Part shown: positions 52,711 through 61,759 of the stretch, piece after piece
Numbering within the stretch: position 1 is the first letter of the stretch
Layout: the number at the start of each line of letters is the position of its first letter
Origin: an uncultured Sphaerochaeta sp.
GTDB lineage: Bacteria; Spirochaetota; Spirochaetia; Sphaerochaetales; Sphaerochaetaceae
Reading direction: 5' to 3'
DNA length: 64,000 bases
NCBI RefSeq assembly: GCF_963667405.1
Contig: NZ_OY763408.1
Location: 310,001 to 374,000 of the forward strand
Notes under the pieces: model-generated
Told to the model about the DNA's origin: nothing
The model's input: only the letters and a program-made list of their open reading frames with translations
The model's database searches: none
Made by a program: the position numbers and the translations under genes

Positions 52711-52726
52711 CTTGAAGTGAGGAAGT

Positions 52727-54781
52727 CTAGGGTAGCTTGCACAGCAGCAAGGCGCCCTTGTTCTCGGAGAGCACGATCATGTGGTCATTCTTCGGGGAGA
52801 TAACCACACATTTGGGAATTGTATCCTCCAACGTTGTGGTTTCCACATAGCTCAGCTCTCCCACTGAAGGAGAGATGGCGAACGTCAGGAGGTTCTTGCT
52901 CTGTGCTGCAGTCACATAGAGCATGGTTCCCAGTGGATTGACGGCAAGGCTCGTGATTCCATCCATCTGCCCGATATCGTTCAGGCCGCTGGTATAGACC
53001 TCACACTGCGTCCAGGTAGTCCCGGTCCAGGAGAACCTTCCCAAATCGTTGTCCGTGGCATAGGCGAGATTATCGCCGTTCACGAAGCACAACTCCTTGG
53101 CATTGTTCAGGTAGAGCTCTCCGCTTGCTGTTGCAAAGTCCTGGTCGTTGGAGAACAGCACGCCGTTGGTGTTCTTTCTGAAGAGCTTGACCAAGCCGGT
53201 TGAGGACTCGGAGAGGGCGGCATGCTTTCCATCAGATGAGATTGCGAGGCCATCGAAGACTTCATAGCTCTTGTACCATTTGACGTAGTGGTTGGTATCC
53301 ACCTCAGCTTCGGTGTTTGCATAGAAGTAAGTTTCCACCAGACGTGGGGCATCGGTGATCAGTGAGTAGAGGAGGCCGCTTTGCCTGTCCAGGGCAAATG
53401 CGGTGCTGGCAGTGAAAGTCTCCTTGGTCCCATCGGTCTTGGTGAAATAGGTGTTGCTTCGGTCAAAGAGCTTGGTCAGTGAGCCGGTCCCGATATCATA
53501 CTGGTACAGGCTTATGCCAGGTCTGGTTGAGTCGGCTATCGCAACACGGTAGGTGGTGTTGTCCACAAAGAGGTTGGTCACACCCGATGCATTGAACCCG
53601 TCAAGGGATGTATAGGTGTGTATGACTTCCAGCGAATCTCGGACAATTCTGCAAACCTGGATGGTTTGGTGTTGATTGCTGGCCAGCAAGATCTTTCCAT
53701 CGGGGAGGAATGCAACGCGTGCATCCATTCCGACATGCAGAGCCTCGACAGTGTCCGCTATCTCATTGACAGGGATCGGCACTCCGGCCGTTCCCGTGAC
53801 AGAGGCTGTGAAAGAAATGCTGGCCGACCCGGAACTGGCCAGAAGGGCTCCTTGTGCGATGACGTCCAGTCGGTGGCTTCCGCTTGAAGGGGTGAACGTG
53901 CAGGTGGGGGCACTGCTGATCTGTTGTCCGTCCAGATACCAGGTGACCTCCAATGTGCCGCTGTCCTGCTCGTTGACCGCAACCAGTTCCGCCGTGACGG
54001 GAACCAGGGCGCGCATTGATGCAGATATGCCGGCAATGGTGCACTGTACCGGCACCCCCAGCTTGTTGATGAGGGTCAGTGAGGTGGGAACATCGGCATA
54101 CTTGTCCAACGATAGGGGGATCGAACCCTCTGTGGTGCGATTGCCCACCACCCTGATGACCTCGACACAGCCAGCTACGGCGATTGAGCCGCTGTAGAGT
54201 TTTGCTTGCAACAGATAGGAGCCTGCATCGTAGGAACCGGTATAGGTCACCGAACCCTGGGCCATGTTGTTGATGGTCGGAACTACGGCCTTCTTTGCTC
54301 CTGCGGCATCAGTAAGCCAGAGTTCCAGGCTTGGATTGGCGATTTTGGTGGGATCCCATTCCAGGCGCACGTTCATCGTGCCCTTGCCCGAAAGCGTATC
54401 CAGTTCGATGATTGCGGCAGTAGGTTCCTTGGTGAGCGTTACGTCGACCTGGCCGTCAACGAGATCCACCCCATGGGAGTTCTGCCCCACAGCTCGGATC
54501 GTCCATGCGCCGATCAACAATCCTTCCACCTCAACGGAAGGGGTGTTGGACATGACGCTGAAGGTGGTCCCCTGGGGACCGGTTCCTTCTACGGTGTAGC
54601 GGGACACTTCCAGGGGAGTGTCTTGTGGTGACAGGATGCGGTCGAGCGACTCTCGACCCTCCATGCTCAGGCGCAGGGTCGAGCGGTTCGCGCTCTCCTC
54701 CTTGCATCCCCCCAGCATGAGGATGATCATGCAGAAAAGGGAAAGCCAGAGCCAACGAGAACGTACAGGTATTGTGTTCAT
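52727..54781 (-). CDS. lipoprotein with beta-sandwich and beta-propeller regions
   Basis: 684 aa from the ATG at 54781 (six bases after GGAGG; the in-frame codon at 54793 overlaps that site). Lipobox FCMIILMLGGC. Residues about 30-330 look like repeated beta-sandwich (Ig/carboxypeptidase-regulatory-like) segments (VEVEGLLIGAWTIRAVGQNS, PSGSHRLDVIAQGALLASSG). Residues about 350-684 form a lactonase-like beta-propeller (VAFLPDGKILLASNQHQTIQ, DGLAISSDGKHAALSESSTG, GITSLAVNPLGTMLYVTAAQ). Surface-exposed and of unknown function; related multi-domain lipoproteins are common in Treponema and Sphaerochaeta. Confidence 0.75.
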   Translation of the reverse strand: MNTIPVRSRWLWLSLFCMIILMLGGCKEESANRSTLRLSMEGRESLDRILSPQDTPLEVSRYTVEGTGPQGTTFSVMSNTPSVEVEGLLIGAWTIRAVGQNSHGVDLVDGQVDVTLTKEPTAAIIELDTLSGKGTMNVRLEWDPTKIANPSLELWLTDAAGAKKAVVPTINNMAQGSVTYTGSYDAGSYLLQAKLYSGSIAVAGCVEVIRVVGNRTTEGSIPLSLDKYADVPTSLTLINKLGVPVQCTIAGISASMRALVPVTAELVAVNEQDSGTLEVTWYLDGQQISSAPTCTFTPSSGSHRLDVIAQGALLASSGSASISFTASVTGTAGVPIPVNEIADTVEALHVGMDARVAFLPDGKILLASNQHQTIQVCRIVRDSLEVIHTYTSLDGFNASGVTNLFVDNTTYRVAIADSTRPGISLYQYDIGTGSLTKLFDRSNTYFTKTDGTKETFTASTAFALDRQSGLLYSLITDAPRLVETYFYANTEAEVDTNHYVKWYKSYEVFDGLAISSDGKHAALSESSTGLVKLFRKNTNGVLFSNDQDFATASGELYLNNAKELCFVNGDNLAYATDNDLGRFSWTGTTWTQCEVYTSGLNDIGQMDGITSLAVNPLGTMLYVTAAQSKNLLTFAISPSVGELSYVETTTLEDTIPKCVVISPKNDHMIVLSENKGALLLCKLP

Positions 54782-54865
54782 TATCGCCTCCACCGAGAAA
54801 GGGAAGAGGCAGGCGGCATTGCTTCACCCCTTTCTTTTTTTTCCGGCAGTGGGTACATTCACCGT

Positions 54866-55417
54866 ATGCAAGTATTGATCAAGCTGGTCCTGCTCGGACT
54901 GACCCTCGTATTGGTATTCATCAACCCTGCCTATATCGGGCGTGCAACCTATTATGCTCTGTTTCCCCTGCTCTTCGTCCTGGTTTGGGTGTTCTACCGC
55001 ATCACCTACCATGTCAGCGAGAAGTTGGTGAGAAGCTCCAGCGATGTTGCCTTCTCGTTCTCGCTGTTCTGTGCGATGGTCCCTTCCCTGGGGGATGGGG
55101 ATCTCATCCGTGGACGGCTGCTCTTCACCCCCACCAATCTCATCCTCTACCAACGCACGGCAAAAGGCCAAGGCCTGAAACAGGTCTGGAGTGTGCCGAT
55201 CAAGGACGTGAAGAAATTTACGTTGGGGCCCGTGCTCTCGGTACGCAAAGGCATTACCTTTCATACCGAAAACGGGGATGTGAAATTTGTGCTGCGCAAT
55301 GCACAGAACTACAAGCAACTCATCACCAAGGCTTTGGGGTGGGATACGGAATCCTCTGTTGGTGTAGGGGACGAGGCTGCTTCCTCACCCTCGTTCACCG
55401 AGATTCAGAAGCTGTAG
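54866..55417 (+). CDS. membrane-anchored GRAM/PH-like protein
   Basis: 183 aa. Two hydrophobic segments at the N terminus (KLVLLGLTLVLVFI and ALFPLLFVLVWVFY) are followed by a soluble beta-rich region (GRLLFTPTNLILYQRTAKGQ, VWSVPIKDVKKFTLGPVLSV) that reads like a GRAM/PH-type domain. No catalytic motif is seen. The start ATG has no clear ribosome site; a T8-containing tract lies 30 bp upstream. The end overlaps the convergent barrel gene by 13 bases. Confidence 0.55.
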   Translation: MQVLIKLVLLGLTLVLVFINPAYIGRATYYALFPLLFVLVWVFYRITYHVSEKLVRSSSDVAFSFSLFCAMVPSLGDGDLIRGRLLFTPTNLILYQRTAKGQGLKQVWSVPIKDVKKFTLGPVLSVRKGITFHTENGDVKFVLRNAQNYKQLITKALGWDTESSVGVGDEAASSPSFTEIQKL

Positions 55418-56436
55418 CTGAACCCTATGCGCATCGGTTCGAGCGCAAAGGTGAGGTCTGAATCAGTGATGTTCCACAACGCCTCAAAACCGGCTTGGTA
55501 GAAGAATCCGAATTGGCGGGTAATGGCATACGAGATGCCTGCATACAGTTTTGCGCGAATTCCCCACCCGTTGTTTGCTCCGAGGAAGAACGAAGGACCA
55601 AGTGAGATGGAGAGGGGGAAGGAGAGATCCTTCTCCTTGTTGAGCGTCCAGGTTCCGGTGGCCAAGAGGCTGATCTGCTGGTCACCATCCACCTTGGCAT
55701 ACTCTGCCATGCCACCATACCCAAAGATGCCTTCACCCTGCTTGAGAATCTGCAACTGTGCATCGAAGCCTTGCTCGGGACCAGGCCATTGGAAATCGAT
55801 GAAGGAGACGGAAGCGCCTACCGTCCACGTGAGTGGGGTGGGGTCGAATTCCGTTCGGCTTGTCGGTACTACCGGGGCAGCGGGAGCCTTGGGCGTGAGG
55901 ATCATCTTCTCAGGTTCAGAGATGGTAGGCTCTTCAGCCACCTCTGCCTGCTCTTCCTCAACCTGCGCCACGATTGTCTCTTGGGGCTGGGCTGGGATGG
56001 ATGGCATCTCTTGCGTCTCATCCATGATGACATTTGCCTCCGGCTTTGGCGGAGCGTAGGGGACAGCAATTGAAGGTGCCTCTTGTGATCGCAGCGCAAA
56101 CAGTGGGGAAGTGAGCAAGGTGTTTACCGGGGGAGGCAGCTGCGGGATTGCAGGCTCCGGTTCCTCGATTTGGGGGCTTTCCACTATGAGAGGAACAGTT
56201 GCGGGAACGGTCTCCTCTTGGCTGGGAGACTCTGCGGCAATGGGTGCAAGAGCTTCAACGCGTGTCTCAGGCTTTTGCGGTTTTGCCTCCACGGTGACCG
56301 GTTGTTCCGAAAGGGTCTCCTGCTGGACTTGCTGAACCACCTCTGGCTTCTCACGAATCTCGAAGTACCAGTAGGTACCCCCAACCGCTGCCAGGGAAGC
56401 AACGACTATCAACGCTATCGACCAGATCTTGTTCAC
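55405..56436 (-). CDS. Pro/Glu-rich linker protein with C-terminal barrel-like domain
   Basis: 343 aa. An N-terminal hydrophobic anchor or signal (SIALIVVASLAAVGGTYWYF) is followed by about 180 residues rich in Pro, Glu, Gln and Ala, with many acidic/proline runs. From about residue 195 a beta-rich part follows (WTVGASVSFIDFQWPGPEQG, GWGIRAKLYAGISYAITRQF) ending in a terminal Phe (MRIGFSYSF). It looks like an envelope-spanning linker joined to an outer-membrane barrel. Whether the first segment is cleaved is unclear. Unknown function. Confidence 0.55.
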   Translation of the reverse strand: MNKIWSIALIVVASLAAVGGTYWYFEIREKPEVVQQVQQETLSEQPVTVEAKPQKPETRVEALAPIAAESPSQEETVPATVPLIVESPQIEEPEPAIPQLPPPVNTLLTSPLFALRSQEAPSIAVPYAPPKPEANVIMDETQEMPSIPAQPQETIVAQVEEEQAEVAEEPTISEPEKMILTPKAPAAPVVPTSRTEFDPTPLTWTVGASVSFIDFQWPGPEQGFDAQLQILKQGEGIFGYGGMAEYAKVDGDQQISLLATGTWTLNKEKDLSFPLSISLGPSFFLGANNGWGIRAKLYAGISYAITRQFGFFYQAGFEALWNITDSDLTFALEPMRIGFSYSF

Positions 56437-56631
56437 AATTCACTCCTTACACTAGATACTAACAACTTTGCAGGTGGTTTACCTACAAGTCTAGCATGAG
56501 ATATCGCCATTGGTGGGAAGAAAGAAGGAATTTTCGTGGTCTTTTTGCGTATTTCCCCTTCCTTGGGGACCTTTGTCTGAGAATGTCAGGCTTGACACGT
56601 ACATGGTAGGCTCCGAATCCGGAGGCTTCCC

Positions 56632-57183
56632 ATGCGACAGGTTTTCTTGCTTTTGCTCCTGCTTCTCTTCTGTCTTCCCCTGGGTGCATCCCAGCCCGAT
56701 CTCTTTCTGAGCTGTGACCTCCTGTCTCTGGACGGCCTTTGGAAGGAGACGTGGAACGTCCGTCTCGAGGCCCAGCTTGCTCTCTCCGACCAATTCAGCC
56801 TCAATCTTCCGCTGACCTTGGCTGCCGAGCGCACCTATGCCGGCTCCTCCTATCTTGAAGGAGGGGTTTTTCTTGCCTACAGGCCCTTTTCCCGTCGTTC
56901 CTATCTGCTCATCTCCTTGGTGCAAGCCGGATATCTGGAAAGCTATCTGTGTGAAGAGGAACACCAAATGCTCTTCCTCCATGAGATGGGACTTGGGTAT
57001 CGCTATGCCTTTCCCTTTGGCCTGCAGGTAGATCTCAGGCTCACCGTGCGCGATCCGAATGGGGTGTTTGCAAGCGAATATGAGGAGCTTGCTTCTTGTT
57101 TCTCTGCATATGAGATGGTTCGTCTCTCCTTGTTGGTGGGGTGGTCGTTTTCTGTCCCTTCCCCCCTTTCCAAGGAGGGATGA
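56632..57183 (+). CDS. exported protein, probable outer-membrane barrel
   Basis: 183 aa with a signal peptide (QVFLLLLLLLFCLPLGASQP). The rest is rich in aromatic and alternating residues (LEGGVFLAYRPFSRRSYLLI, MGLGYRYAFPFGLQVDLRLT). No known domain. It is followed by a lipoprotein gene 32 bp downstream. The start follows GGAGGCTTCCC. A small outer-membrane protein is likely but not proven. Confidence 0.5.
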   Translation: MRQVFLLLLLLLFCLPLGASQPDLFLSCDLLSLDGLWKETWNVRLEAQLALSDQFSLNLPLTLAAERTYAGSSYLEGGVFLAYRPFSRRSYLLISLVQAGYLESYLCEEEHQMLFLHEMGLGYRYAFPFGLQVDLRLTVRDPNGVFASEYEELASCFSAYEMVRLSLLVGWSFSVPSPLSKEG

Positions 57184-57215
57184 ATGGTGATGAGGACAGA
57201 AGAAAGGAGTATGCA

Positions 57216-58064
57216 ATGATACGAACAATCGGGAAATGGGCGCTGGTCATCATGCTGATCATTCCCTTGAGCGGCTGCTCAATGGGTTGGCAGCCTGAGA
57301 GCAAGGCCAAGATCAGCGACGAGGTGTTGTTTCCTGCAGTCCAGGAGATGATTGAGGAGCAGCAGGAGGTGGTCATGCCCTACCTGTCTGAGGAGATTGA
57401 GCGGGTGCTGGGCAGAGGTTCGCTTGACGCCGCCCAGGTAGTGGAACAAACCATGGGGGAAGTGCAGGGTAGGGAGTACCTGGAGTTCTGCTATGTGGTG
57501 GGACACAGCGAGAGTGAGGAGGATGTGCAGAAAGTGGTCTCCTTCGCCCATGGCTTGCTCGATGAAGCGCAACGCATCGATCTGGACATGAAACTTGAGC
57601 AGACGCGAAGCCTGCTTATGGCCGAGGCTGAGATCCATGCCCGTGCCTTGGCCCCCAGTCAGCGTGCCCCGTTCTGGAAGGATATGCAGAAGTTGGTGAC
57701 CCGCACCCTGGTGCTCTTCACCGCAGGGGTGGTCTATGCCTGCATCCCGAAGCTGGTCTTCTGGGGGAAGGTATCGGCAGCAACGGCCATCGCGGTGGCT
57801 ACCGGGGTGGTGGCAAGCTCGGTCATGTCAGTCTGGCGCTACTATCAGTTCGGGGGCAGCGCCGACCAGGCCTTCGGTGAGTGGCTGACCAGCGTAACCA
57901 CCGAGCCTGAGCTCTCCTATGCCCTGGCTGCCAGTGTGATGGCTGTCGGAAACACCCTCAAGCGAGGGCCGGTGGTCACCGGTGTCATCATCTGTGTCTT
58001 TGCCCTCTACAATGTGATCGACATGGTCAAACCGATGCTGAGTACCTACAATTTTACTGTTTGA
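57216..58064 (+). CDS. lipoprotein with C-terminal membrane segments
   Basis: 282 aa. The ATG at 57216 follows AAAGGAG; a longer frame from 57141 overlaps the previous gene. A lipobox (VIMLIIPLSGCS) is near residue 20. A helical, Glu/Gln-rich region (PAVQEMIEEQQEVVMPYLSE) spans to about residue 150. Then there are about three hydrophobic segments (LVLFTAGVVYACIPKLVF, AIAVATGVVASSVMSVW, VVTGVIICVFALYNVIDM). A lipoprotein with further membrane helices is unusual. No family is recognised. Confidence 0.55.
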   Translation: MIRTIGKWALVIMLIIPLSGCSMGWQPESKAKISDEVLFPAVQEMIEEQQEVVMPYLSEEIERVLGRGSLDAAQVVEQTMGEVQGREYLEFCYVVGHSESEEDVQKVVSFAHGLLDEAQRIDLDMKLEQTRSLLMAEAEIHARALAPSQRAPFWKDMQKLVTRTLVLFTAGVVYACIPKLVFWGKVSAATAIAVATGVVASSVMSVWRYYQFGGSADQAFGEWLTSVTTEPELSYALAASVMAVGNTLKRGPVVTGVIICVFALYNVIDMVKPMLSTYNFTV

Positions 58065-58152
58065 ACTAGATCTGCTCGGGAAGAGTACAGGTTGCTCCTC
58101 CTCTCGGTTTGTGGAATACTGGGAGGGACTCGGATAGAGAAAGGAGTAGTGT

Positions 58153-59394
58153 GTGCATAGTCAACTTGCAAAGGAAATTCTCGAGCGGTTTCTCCGCTAC
58201 GCTGTCATAGATACAATGAGCGATGAGGAGGCGGTGGTCACCAAGCGCCCCTCCACCGAAGGGCAGTGGGATCTGCTGAACCTGCTGGCCGATGAACTGA
58301 AAGCGATGGGGATCACAGACATCGAAGTCGATGAGCATGGGGTGGTCATCGCCCGTCTTGCCTCGAATCTCGATCATGCGGTTCCCACCGTTGCCTTCAT
58401 GGCCCACGTCGACACTGCCGATGATGTGAACGGAAATGGGGTGAAGCCCCGGGTTGTAGAAGCCTATGACGGCAAGGATATCCCGCTCAATGAAACCTAT
58501 ACCCTACTTGCTGAGGAGAACCCCGAGCTGGCAAACTATATCGGCGAGACCCTGGTCGTCACCGACGGGACCACGTTGCTTGGCAGTGATGACAAGGCAG
58601 GGGTGGCCGAGATCATGAGCATTGCCCATCACCTGGCAAGCAATCCGCAGATCAGGCACGGGGTGGTGGAGTTCATCTTCACCAGCGATGAGGAGACCGG
58701 TGCCGGTATGGACAGTTTCCCCTATGAGAAGATCAGCTGTGACTACTGCTACACCATCGACGGGGGCAAGCGCTACGAGATTGAGAGCGAATGCTTCAAC
58801 GCTGCAACGGTGAAGGTCCATTTCAGCGGTGTCAGCTATCATCTGGGGGCGGCCCGGGGAAGACTGGTCAACGCGCTGACCATGGCGGCCTTCTTCATCA
58901 ATGCCCTTCCGCAGGCCGAGAGCCCGGAAGCAACCGATGGTCGCTACGGCTACTACTGTGCCCAGAACATCAGCGGAACCTCCACGGATGTCAATCTCAC
59001 CCTCTACCTCAGGGATTTCGACCTAGACCAGCTGAATCGGAGGATTGATGCTCTCAGAAGCCTGGCCCAGACTGCCGAGGCCCTCTATCCCAACGGGAAG
59101 GTCACCGTTGATGCAAAGCATGTCTACTACAACATGGCCTTGGTTGCGAAGAACAAGCCCTTCGCCATGGACAACCTTTTTGCCGCAGGCAAGGAGCTTG
59201 GCATGGAGCTGAAGAGTGAATTGATCAGGGGTGGCACCGATGGTGCAAGAATGGCCAATGAGCGGAACATCCCCTGTCCGAACATCTTCACCGGTGGGCA
59301 CAATCTTCACTCACGCTTTGAGTGGGCTGCCCTTCCTGCCATGGAGGATGCTGCACGCCTGATCCTCAAGATCATAGAGGTTGGGGCTCGTTGA
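58153..59394 (+). CDS. pepT: peptidase T (tripeptidase)
   Basis: 413 aa M20-family aminotripeptidase. Zinc-site residues: His in VAFMAHVDTADD, Asp in LLGSDDKAGVAE, catalytic Glu in FTSDEETGAGMD, Asp in YTIDGGKRYEIE and His in TGGHNLHSRFEW. The start is a GTG at 58153 preceded by AAGGAG. Cytosolic; releases N-terminal residues from tripeptides. It is coupled by a one-base overlap (TGATG) to an exported protein gene, so the next two genes may share its transcript. Confidence 0.9.
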   Translation: MHSQLAKEILERFLRYAVIDTMSDEEAVVTKRPSTEGQWDLLNLLADELKAMGITDIEVDEHGVVIARLASNLDHAVPTVAFMAHVDTADDVNGNGVKPRVVEAYDGKDIPLNETYTLLAEENPELANYIGETLVVTDGTTLLGSDDKAGVAEIMSIAHHLASNPQIRHGVVEFIFTSDEETGAGMDSFPYEKISCDYCYTIDGGKRYEIESECFNAATVKVHFSGVSYHLGAARGRLVNALTMAAFFINALPQAESPEATDGRYGYYCAQNISGTSTDVNLTLYLRDFDLDQLNRRIDALRSLAQTAEALYPNGKVTVDAKHVYYNMALVAKNKPFAMDNLFAAGKELGMELKSELIRGGTDGARMANERNIPCPNIFTGGHNLHSRFEWAALPAMEDAARLILKIIEVGAR

Positions 59395-60356
59395 TGAAGA
59401 GGCTTCCGCTTCTGGCTGGGTTGTTGTTGCTGCTCTCTCCCTTGGGTGCAGCAACGCTCTCGCTGGACAGCAATCCGGCAGTAGATGCCAAGGTGACCTC
59501 CATCGTTGAGCAAGCCTTGGTGCACTCTGTGCTTCCCCGTTTGCCTGAAAACGGCGAGCTTGTGGCAAGCCTTGAGCCAACGGAACAAACAACAGTCTAT
59601 CAGCTCACCCTCACCTATGGGGAGGAGCAACTTCTTCTGGACATAGGGTATGAGGTGGAGAGCCTGTATGAGCGGTTGCTTCGTCAGCTCGACCAGGAGG
59701 GCCTTGCCCTGCTTGGCGAACAGGAGCATCCCTATCTGCAGTATCGGCTTGGCAGTGGTTTCGCAAGCTCTTCCAAGCTTGCGGTAGGACATCCTTATTG
59801 GGTATTGGACGGACAAAACCAGCGCCTGGGGCAAGTGGTGGCAACCAAATTCCATGAAGAGAAGCAGCTCTCGTTCCTTACCCAACGGGAAGGATCCACG
59901 CTTGGTTTGGGCATGCGTCTTGCAACAATGAGCCCCTTGCGCACTGCCTTGTCTGTATCGCTTGACCGAAACGGGCAGCTCGGGGCCGCTGTCCAGCTCT
60001 CCTATGCTCTCCCGATGTATCCCTTTTCCCTGATTGCACAGGCAGGGTACCTGCAGATGGCGCGGTTTCATGCAGGGCTCGGGGTGCAGGCAGAGGTTCC
60101 TCTTTCCCATCTGTTTGGCACCAGGAGTTTCTTGGCCCGTAATCTCAGCGTGGGAGCCCAGGCCCTGGTGGGTCTCGGCTTCGGTTCCGATACTGAAGTG
60201 TATCTGCGCAGTGCCGGCCTGCTCTTTCTCTCCTGCCAGCTTGGCTCCTGGTCGCTGCAGCTCGGGGGAGGTAACCGGGTAGGGGCAAACGCGAACTCGC
60301 TTGTTGAAGAAGGGCTTTTTTTCAGCGTCGGAACAGCGTACACTTATACACCATGA
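59394..60356 (+). CDS. exported beta-rich envelope protein
   Basis: 320 aa. Starts inside the pepT stop codon (ATG 59394). A signal peptide (LPLLAGLLLLLSPLGAATLS) precedes a ~130-residue domain with repeated short strands. The second half looks like an outer-membrane barrel (VQLSYALPMYPFSLIAQAGY, VGAQALVGLGFGSDTEVYLR), ending in FSVGTAYTYTP. It overlaps the LPP20-like gene by four bases. Function unknown; an envelope role is inferred. Confidence 0.6.
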   Translation: MKRLPLLAGLLLLLSPLGAATLSLDSNPAVDAKVTSIVEQALVHSVLPRLPENGELVASLEPTEQTTVYQLTLTYGEEQLLLDIGYEVESLYERLLRQLDQEGLALLGEQEHPYLQYRLGSGFASSSKLAVGHPYWVLDGQNQRLGQVVATKFHEEKQLSFLTQREGSTLGLGMRLATMSPLRTALSVSLDRNGQLGAAVQLSYALPMYPFSLIAQAGYLQMARFHAGLGVQAEVPLSHLFGTRSFLARNLSVGAQALVGLGFGSDTEVYLRSAGLLFLSCQLGSWSLQLGGGNRVGANANSLVEEGLFFSVGTAYTYTP

Positions 60357-61759
60357 AACAACGAGTCACTGCTCATCTGTTGCTGCTCACCCTTTGCTGC
60401 TTCCTCTTGGTCTCCTGCACCTCGTTCTCCGATTTGGTGAGGGCCCAGGTGGAAGGCCTGCCTTCGTGGGTCTACTCGCCCCAAAGCCGCAGTGATCAGG
60501 TCTCCTTCGTCGGGAAGGGCAGTGCCCCACTCTCCTACAACGCCCGCCTGCTTGCCTACGAGGACATCCTCCGGCAGATCTCCGCCTACGTTGGGGAAGA
60601 CGTTCGCGTGGCTTACTACCGCGAGCTCACCACCACCAATGCCATTGCTGATTTCGGCCTGACCATTTCCAACGAGTATGAACGGGAGGAGCAACGCTCC
60701 TACCAAGCTTATCTTTTGGCCCGTCTGGACCAAACACTTTTGGCAAATCGCAGAAGCAGTGTTGCAGAACAGATAGTCAAACGCGATGCAGCCATCGAGG
60801 GCTTGGTGCGCAATGCTGACAAGGCGTATCGGGCAAATGACGATACCCAGGCGATCAGGCTCTATCTTGAGGCAGCCATGCTTGCTTCCGAAGGTCCGGT
60901 GAATGAGAAGAAGCATGAACCAGCCGAATTGGCCGTGAAGGCACAGACCTTCATTGAGGCGCTTCGGTTCAGTTTCCGAAACGAGCAGAGCAATGCCGCC
61001 ACCGTTGATGTCTATTTGCGAAGGAAGAGTCGTTTGCTTGCCCCCAAGGTGCTCAATGCACGGGTGAATGCCAGCTTTGAAGCACGCAACAGCCTTGGGC
61101 GCACGTATACGGACTTCCTGCAGTTCAATACTTCGACGGAGGGGTTTTTCCCCTTCGTGCCGTACAACCAGGGGCTGCTCAAGGATGGACAGGTAATCTT
61201 CTCGGTCGATTTTTCCGATCTGGTTCCTTCGCTTGAAACTTCCCTTGATCCACAGCTTTCAGCTCCCATTCTTGCAGCCATGGAAAAGGCGACCATCTCG
61301 TTTCCCTATGCACTGAAGGTTCGCACCGCTGCCTTGGCTCTTCCTTCCTCAATCCAGGAGTACAGTCGTGAAGGAGTCCTGCTTCCCGGCTCTGCCGCTC
61401 TCTCCTCCTTCGCCCGGGAGCTGAGGCTTGATGGCGTGGACACCGAGATGATGAGTCTTGGTTCAGCTGATGTGGAAGAGCAGGCAGATGAGATCCGTAG
61501 TCGTGCTCCCCAGGCAACGCAAGCAGTTTTGGGAACGGTGGGGGTGGCTGTACAGGAGCAGGTGAGAACAGAGTGGGTTGTGGTGGTTTCCGGCAGGGTC
61601 CTTCTGTATGATCTGGGTTCCCTGAACGTGGCCTATGATACCCAGGAGGTAGAGGCAGTGGCCACCGCCGCCACCTTCGAAGAAGCCCGTGATGAAGCGT
61701 TCAAACGCTTCGGCTCCATAGCTCGCTATCTGGTCGGTGCCTACTTGTTCAGCAATTGA
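60353..61759 (+). CDS. LPP20-family lipoprotein
   Basis: 468 aa. Lipobox LTLCCFLLVSC near residue 20. The N-terminal domain has the LPP20/GNA1162-like pattern (GLPSWVYSPQSRSDQVSFVG, LAYEDILRQISAYVGEDVRV). The later part carries further beta-rich segments (LNARVNASFEARNSLGRTYT, VAVQEQVRTEWVVVVSGRVL). It is coupled to the upstream gene by a four-base overlap. Probably anchored to the inner leaflet of the outer membrane. Its stop overlaps the convergent gdpD gene. Confidence 0.75.
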   Translation: MKQRVTAHLLLLTLCCFLLVSCTSFSDLVRAQVEGLPSWVYSPQSRSDQVSFVGKGSAPLSYNARLLAYEDILRQISAYVGEDVRVAYYRELTTTNAIADFGLTISNEYEREEQRSYQAYLLARLDQTLLANRRSSVAEQIVKRDAAIEGLVRNADKAYRANDDTQAIRLYLEAAMLASEGPVNEKKHEPAELAVKAQTFIEALRFSFRNEQSNAATVDVYLRRKSRLLAPKVLNARVNASFEARNSLGRTYTDFLQFNTSTEGFFPFVPYNQGLLKDGQVIFSVDFSDLVPSLETSLDPQLSAPILAAMEKATISFPYALKVRTAALALPSSIQEYSREGVLLPGSAALSSFARELRLDGVDTEMMSLGSADVEEQADEIRSRAPQATQAVLGTVGVAVQEQVRTEWVVVVSGRVLLYDLGSLNVAYDTQEVEAVATAATFEEARDEAFKRFGSIARYLVGAYLFSN

